A stretch of 64,000 nucleotides of DNA, taken from the NCBI GenBank assembly GCA_964291485.2, contig OZ220224.1, positions 1,612,001 through 1,676,000 on the forward strand, written 5' to 3'. Shown piece by piece: positions 61,709-64,000 of the stretch. Every line of letters begins with the position of its first letter. Position 1 is the stretch's first letter. A model generated the notes under the pieces. That model had not been told where the DNA came from, did not search any database, and saw only the letters and a program-made list of their open reading frames with translations. The translations under genes were made by a program, and so were the position numbers. Origin of the DNA: Kistimonas sp964291485. GTDB lineage: Bacteria > Pseudomonadota > Gammaproteobacteria > Pseudomonadales > Endozoicomonadaceae.

Positions 61709-63042
61709 CAGCGAACCAGTTGCATCATGTGTTGCAGGGTGGTTTCGTACTCGGTGAATTCATCAGTGCGCTGCCTGAGAAACTGTCGGATGTACTCAAT
61801 TTTGGTCAGTGCTTCATCCGCTACCTGGTCGGTGCCTTGCCGATATTCACCCACCTTGACCAGCAGTTCGATCTCTTCATACTTGGCCATCAGTTCCCGG
61901 ATGCGTCCGGCTGCCATCTGTTGTTCTTCAGAGACAATGTTGTTCATAACCCGGCTGGCGCTGGACAGTACGTCGATAGCGGGGTAATGGTTGGCGGCCG
62001 CCAGTTTTCTGGACAGAATAATGTGGCCGTCGAGAATCGAGCGGGTTTCATCGGCCACTGGTTCGGTCATGTCATCACCTTCAACCAATACGGTGTATAG
62101 TGCGGTGATTGAACCTTTGTCAGACATGCCAGCCCGTTCCATCAGTCGGGGCAAGGTGGCGAACACCGATGGCGGGAAGCCGCGCCGGGTGGGCGGTTCA
62201 CCGGCAGACAGGCCGATTTCACGCTGGGCCCGTGCGAAACGGGTGACTGAATCCATCAGCAGCAGCACTTTCTTGCCCTGATCACGGAAATACTCTGCAA
62301 CCGCGGTCGCTGTGTAGGCGGCCTTGGCCCGTTCCATAGAAGATTTGTCTGATGTTGCGACAACGGTAACGGACTTTTTAACGCCTTCCGGTCCCAGGTC
62401 ATGTTCCAGGAATTCCCGGAGTTCTCGTCCCCGTTCACCGATCAGCGCCAGAACGGTTACGTCAACCTCTGCTCCCTTGACCAGCATGGATAGCAGGGTC
62501 GACTTACCACCACCGGCGGCTGCGAAAATACCCATCCGCTGGCCTTCTCCACAGGTCAGCATCCCATCCAGTACACGGATGCCCAGAGGAAGCGGGTGGT
62601 CAATCAGCTTTCGGGTTAATGGATCAGGCGCATCAGCGTAAACCGGATACCAGGCTTCAGGCTTGGTATTGTTAGTGGGATCTTTGTGGATCGGATTGCC
62701 CATGCCGTCCAACACCTGGCCCAGAAGGTGCGGACCCACAGCCACGTGGTGAACCCGGCCGGTGGGAATGACTTCGGTATTGGATGATATACCCAGCATT
62801 TCACCGAGAGGCGTCAGAATGGCGTCATATCCCTGAAAACCGACCACTTCGGCGTAACCCACTTCCTCTTCACCAGGCGTTACCAGTTCACACAGTTCAC
62901 CGATCTTGGCACCGGCAACGGCGGCTTTGATGATCATGCCCTGAACTTCCGTGACCCGACCACGGATATCCACCAGCCGGCTGCCGTCAACGGCGGTCTG
63001 CAGGGCTTCTGTCAGGTATTCAAGTGCGTCATTGTTGCTCAC
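61708..63042 (-). CDS. sctN: type III secretion ATPase SctN
   Basis: Hexameric ATPase that unfolds substrates and strips chaperones. The 444 residues have a Walker A FAAAGGGKST with Lys180, a Walker B region VLLLMDSVTRFARAQREIGL, and PPTRRGFPPSVFATLPRLMERAG, the form seen in secretion and flagellar ATPases. The gene order sctN-O-P-Q-R-S-T-U supports T3SS rather than flagellar function. It is first of the eight co-directional genes; a terminator lies between it and the chaperone gene upstream. Confidence 0.97.
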   Translation of the reverse strand: MSNNDALEYLTEALQTAVDGSRLVDIRGRVTEVQGMIIKAAVAGAKIGELCELVTPGEEEVGYAEVVGFQGYDAILTPLGEMLGISSNTEVIPTGRVHHVAVGPHLLGQVLDGMGNPIHKDPTNNTKPEAWYPVYADAPDPLTRKLIDHPLPLGIRVLDGMLTCGEGQRMGIFAAAGGGKSTLLSMLVKGAEVDVTVLALIGERGRELREFLEHDLGPEGVKKSVTVVATSDKSSMERAKAAYTATAVAEYFRDQGKKVLLLMDSVTRFARAQREIGLSAGEPPTRRGFPPSVFATLPRLMERAGMSDKGSITALYTVLVEGDDMTEPVADETRSILDGHIILSRKLAAANHYPAIDVLSSASRVMNNIVSEEQQMAAGRIRELMAKYEEIELLVKVGEYRQGTDQVADEALTKIEYIRQFLRQRTDEFTEYETTLQHMMQLVR

Positions 63043-63147
63043 GAGACAGTTCCTTCTGTCTGATCAGCGGATCATTAGGAAAGTATATGTTTCCACTGTG
63101 GATGATGTCCGGGCCGATCGCTAAAACGTGCTGACAACCGTCAAAAT

Positions 63148-63172
63148 AAAAGCGCCGACAGTGCGGCGCTTT
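63148..63172. terminator. terminator between the chaperone gene and sctN
   Basis: Arms AAAGCGCCG/CGGCGCTTT (63148-63157 with one shift, 63164-63172) with A and T runs on the two sides. In the minus direction it lies just after the chaperone stop codon, so the chaperone is probably transcribed apart from sctN-U, at least in part. Confidence 0.75.
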
Positions 63173-63200
63173 TTGTGTGGAAACCGACATCTGCCAGAAA

Positions 63201-63710
63201 TCAGACCATGATGCCCATATCCCCACCGGGTTGACCGGGTGGAGGTTTGGGTGCGTCGTTATTGGTTGGTCCGGTTTTACCAGACAGGTCAATCGGGGTA
63301 TCGCTCTCGTTGTCCACTTCCGCGATACACCATTCCAGCGTATTTACAAATTTCTCCAGATTGGATTCAAAGGAACCGTAATCAATGGAGCCAGGCATGG
63401 ACTTGATCAGCAGAATTTCGGTCTTGTCATGGTTGAGCGCCAGGAACGCGCCCTGCATGCTGTGGTGCTGAAGGTTGATAAACAGCAGCTTTTCAAACAG
63501 CTTGGCTTTATCGATTCCGTGGGGATCAAGACGCTTGACGGAGGAGACAAACACCATGGCCTCGTCATCTTCGAGGTACTCAATGTTGACGATCATGGTA
63601 TCGTCGAAGCAGAGACCACAGGCGCCGTGTTCATTGAGCTTCAGTTCGCCCAGCCCAATCCCTTCGGCAAAGCGTTGCAGGTTTTCTTCGACATTCTGCC
63701 GGTGTGACAT
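63201..63710 (-). CDS. CesT family type III secretion chaperone
   Basis: A 169-residue acidic protein whose first 140 residues match the class I chaperone pattern: LQRFAEGIGLGELKLNEHGACGLCFDDTMIVNIEY (three adjoining blocks of the fold), GAFLALNHDKTEILLIKSMP and LEKFVNTLEWCIAEV. The tail is Pro/Gly-rich (DAPKPPPGQPGGDMG), which is unusual. Such chaperones bind effector N-termini and bring them to SctN. A strong GGGAGGA site precedes the ATG. Its effector is not in the window beside it. Confidence 0.85.
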   Translation of the reverse strand: MSHRQNVEENLQRFAEGIGLGELKLNEHGACGLCFDDTMIVNIEYLEDDEAMVFVSSVKRLDPHGIDKAKLFEKLLFINLQHHSMQGAFLALNHDKTEILLIKSMPGSIDYGSFESNLEKFVNTLEWCIAEVDNESDTPIDLSGKTGPTNNDAPKPPPGQPGGDMGIMV

Positions 63711-63920
63711 GGTGGTGAATCCTCCCTGGATCTAAAAATGTTGACAGGTCGCTGCGATTACAGGGTTAGACTCACATTCCCCCTGTAAAGTTCCGGCTAT
63801 TTCAGTGACTTATAACCAGAACTTCACACCAGACGACGTTCAGTAGCATGCATGCATCCTGAAAACCTGCCATCAGATATACCCCTAAGTATATACAAGC
63901 TCAGGGCAGGGAAAGGGCAA
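63711..63920. other. gap before the chaperone gene
   Basis: About 0.2 kb between the stop of the thiolase gene and the chaperone start, both on the minus strand. It probably holds the chaperone promoter. A short direct TATAC-like stretch near 63880 is the only AT-rich patch. Confidence 0.35.
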
Positions 63921-64000
63921 TTACCGTTCCACAATGGCGGTGACCCCTAATCCACCGGCAGCGCAGATGGAAATCAGGCCTCGCCCGCCACCATTTTCTG
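63921..64000 (-). CDS. thiolase (acetyl-CoA acyltransferase), C-terminus only
   Basis: The last 25 codons of a gene that begins beyond the window read ENGGGRGLISICAAGGLGVT then AIVER and stop. The CAAGG element matches the C-terminal active-site cysteine loop of thiolases, and GRGLISICAAGG is typical. Substrate range (acetoacetyl-CoA or longer chains) cannot be told from this part. If acetoacetyl-CoA specific, it could feed HMG-CoA synthase, but it lies far from that operon. Confidence 0.8.
   Translation of the reverse strand, partial: ENGGGRGLISICAAGGLGVTAIVER

Noticed and set aside
60878..61987. 369-codon open frame on the plus strand
   Set aside because: It overlaps sctP, sctO and sctN in reverse. 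Its hydrophobic Leu/Phe-rich runs are the reverse reading of coiled-coil Glu/Lys codons.
61708..63042. Possibility that sctN-U is a flagellar export operon
   Set aside because: The order N-O-P-Q-R-S-T-U, YscU-like sequence blocks and a CesT-like chaperone all fit type III secretion; no flagellar structural gene is present.
1..64000. tRNA, rRNA, CRISPR arrays, integrases and insertion sequences
   Set aside because: None was recognised by eye on either strand; a dedicated tRNA or RNA-family search could still find a small RNA.

Overview
The window looks like a chromosome segment of a marine, probably animal-associated gammaproteobacterium. An Oceanospirillales / Endozoicomonas-like relative is my inference; no rRNA or marker search was possible. 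The evidence is the dense core block rpsB-tsf-pyrH-frr-uppS-cdsA ... rseP-bamA-skp-lpxD-fabZ-lpxA-lpxB-rnhB-dnaE, the linked map, glnD, arsC-like (yffB) and dapD genes, and a Ysc-type type III secretion (T3SS) operon. I saw no tRNA, rRNA, CRISPR array, transposase or integrase.

Layout. 1-2.3 kb: a partial unknown gene, then a marR-MATE efflux pair on the minus strand with two similar candidate operators. 2.3-5.7 kb: an AT-rich stretch with one gene, a two-HKD phospholipase D-like protein. 5.7-14.3 kb: dapD, yffB, glnD and map on the minus strand, split by a plus-strand pair encoding an outer-membrane barrel and a large secreted protein with an acidic linker and a cysteine-rich tail. 14.5-20.9 kb: a complete-looking mevalonate operon (HMG-CoA reductase, type 2 IPP isomerase, HMG-CoA synthase, two GHMP kinases, diphosphomevalonate decarboxylase) placed between map and rpsB, which are divergent neighbours in related genomes. 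21-41.4 kb: the rpsB-to-dnaE core block. The slot between cdsA and rseP, where dxr of the MEP isoprenoid pathway normally sits, holds cmoA, cmoB and cmoM instead. Gain of mevalonate genes beside rpsB and absence of dxr a few kilobases away suggest pathway replacement; uppS, which consumes the isoprenoids, lies between them.

41.4-49.2 kb: a TPR-like lipoprotein, a PilZ protein, sbcB, a degenerate receiver protein, a FixJ-type response regulator, a secreted helical protein and aspA. 49.5-51.6 kb: a small unknown gene followed by a calpain-like cysteine protease without a signal peptide. 52-55.8 kb: two convergent operons, one for an ATP-driven reductase of the 2-hydroxyacyl-CoA dehydratase / double-cubane type (activase plus reductase) and one for YedF-like, cysteine desulfurase-like and DUF3343 proteins, suggesting a sulfur/selenium redox module. 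56-63.7 kb: a Yip1-type membrane protein, then sctN-O-P-Q-R-S-T-U on the minus strand preceded by a CesT-like chaperone gene. The window ends in the 3' end of a thiolase gene.

Conserved genes are assigned from their family motifs and neighbourhood. Start codons were moved from the longest frame where a ribosome-binding site, signal peptide or family alignment favoured another. Base composition was judged by eye.
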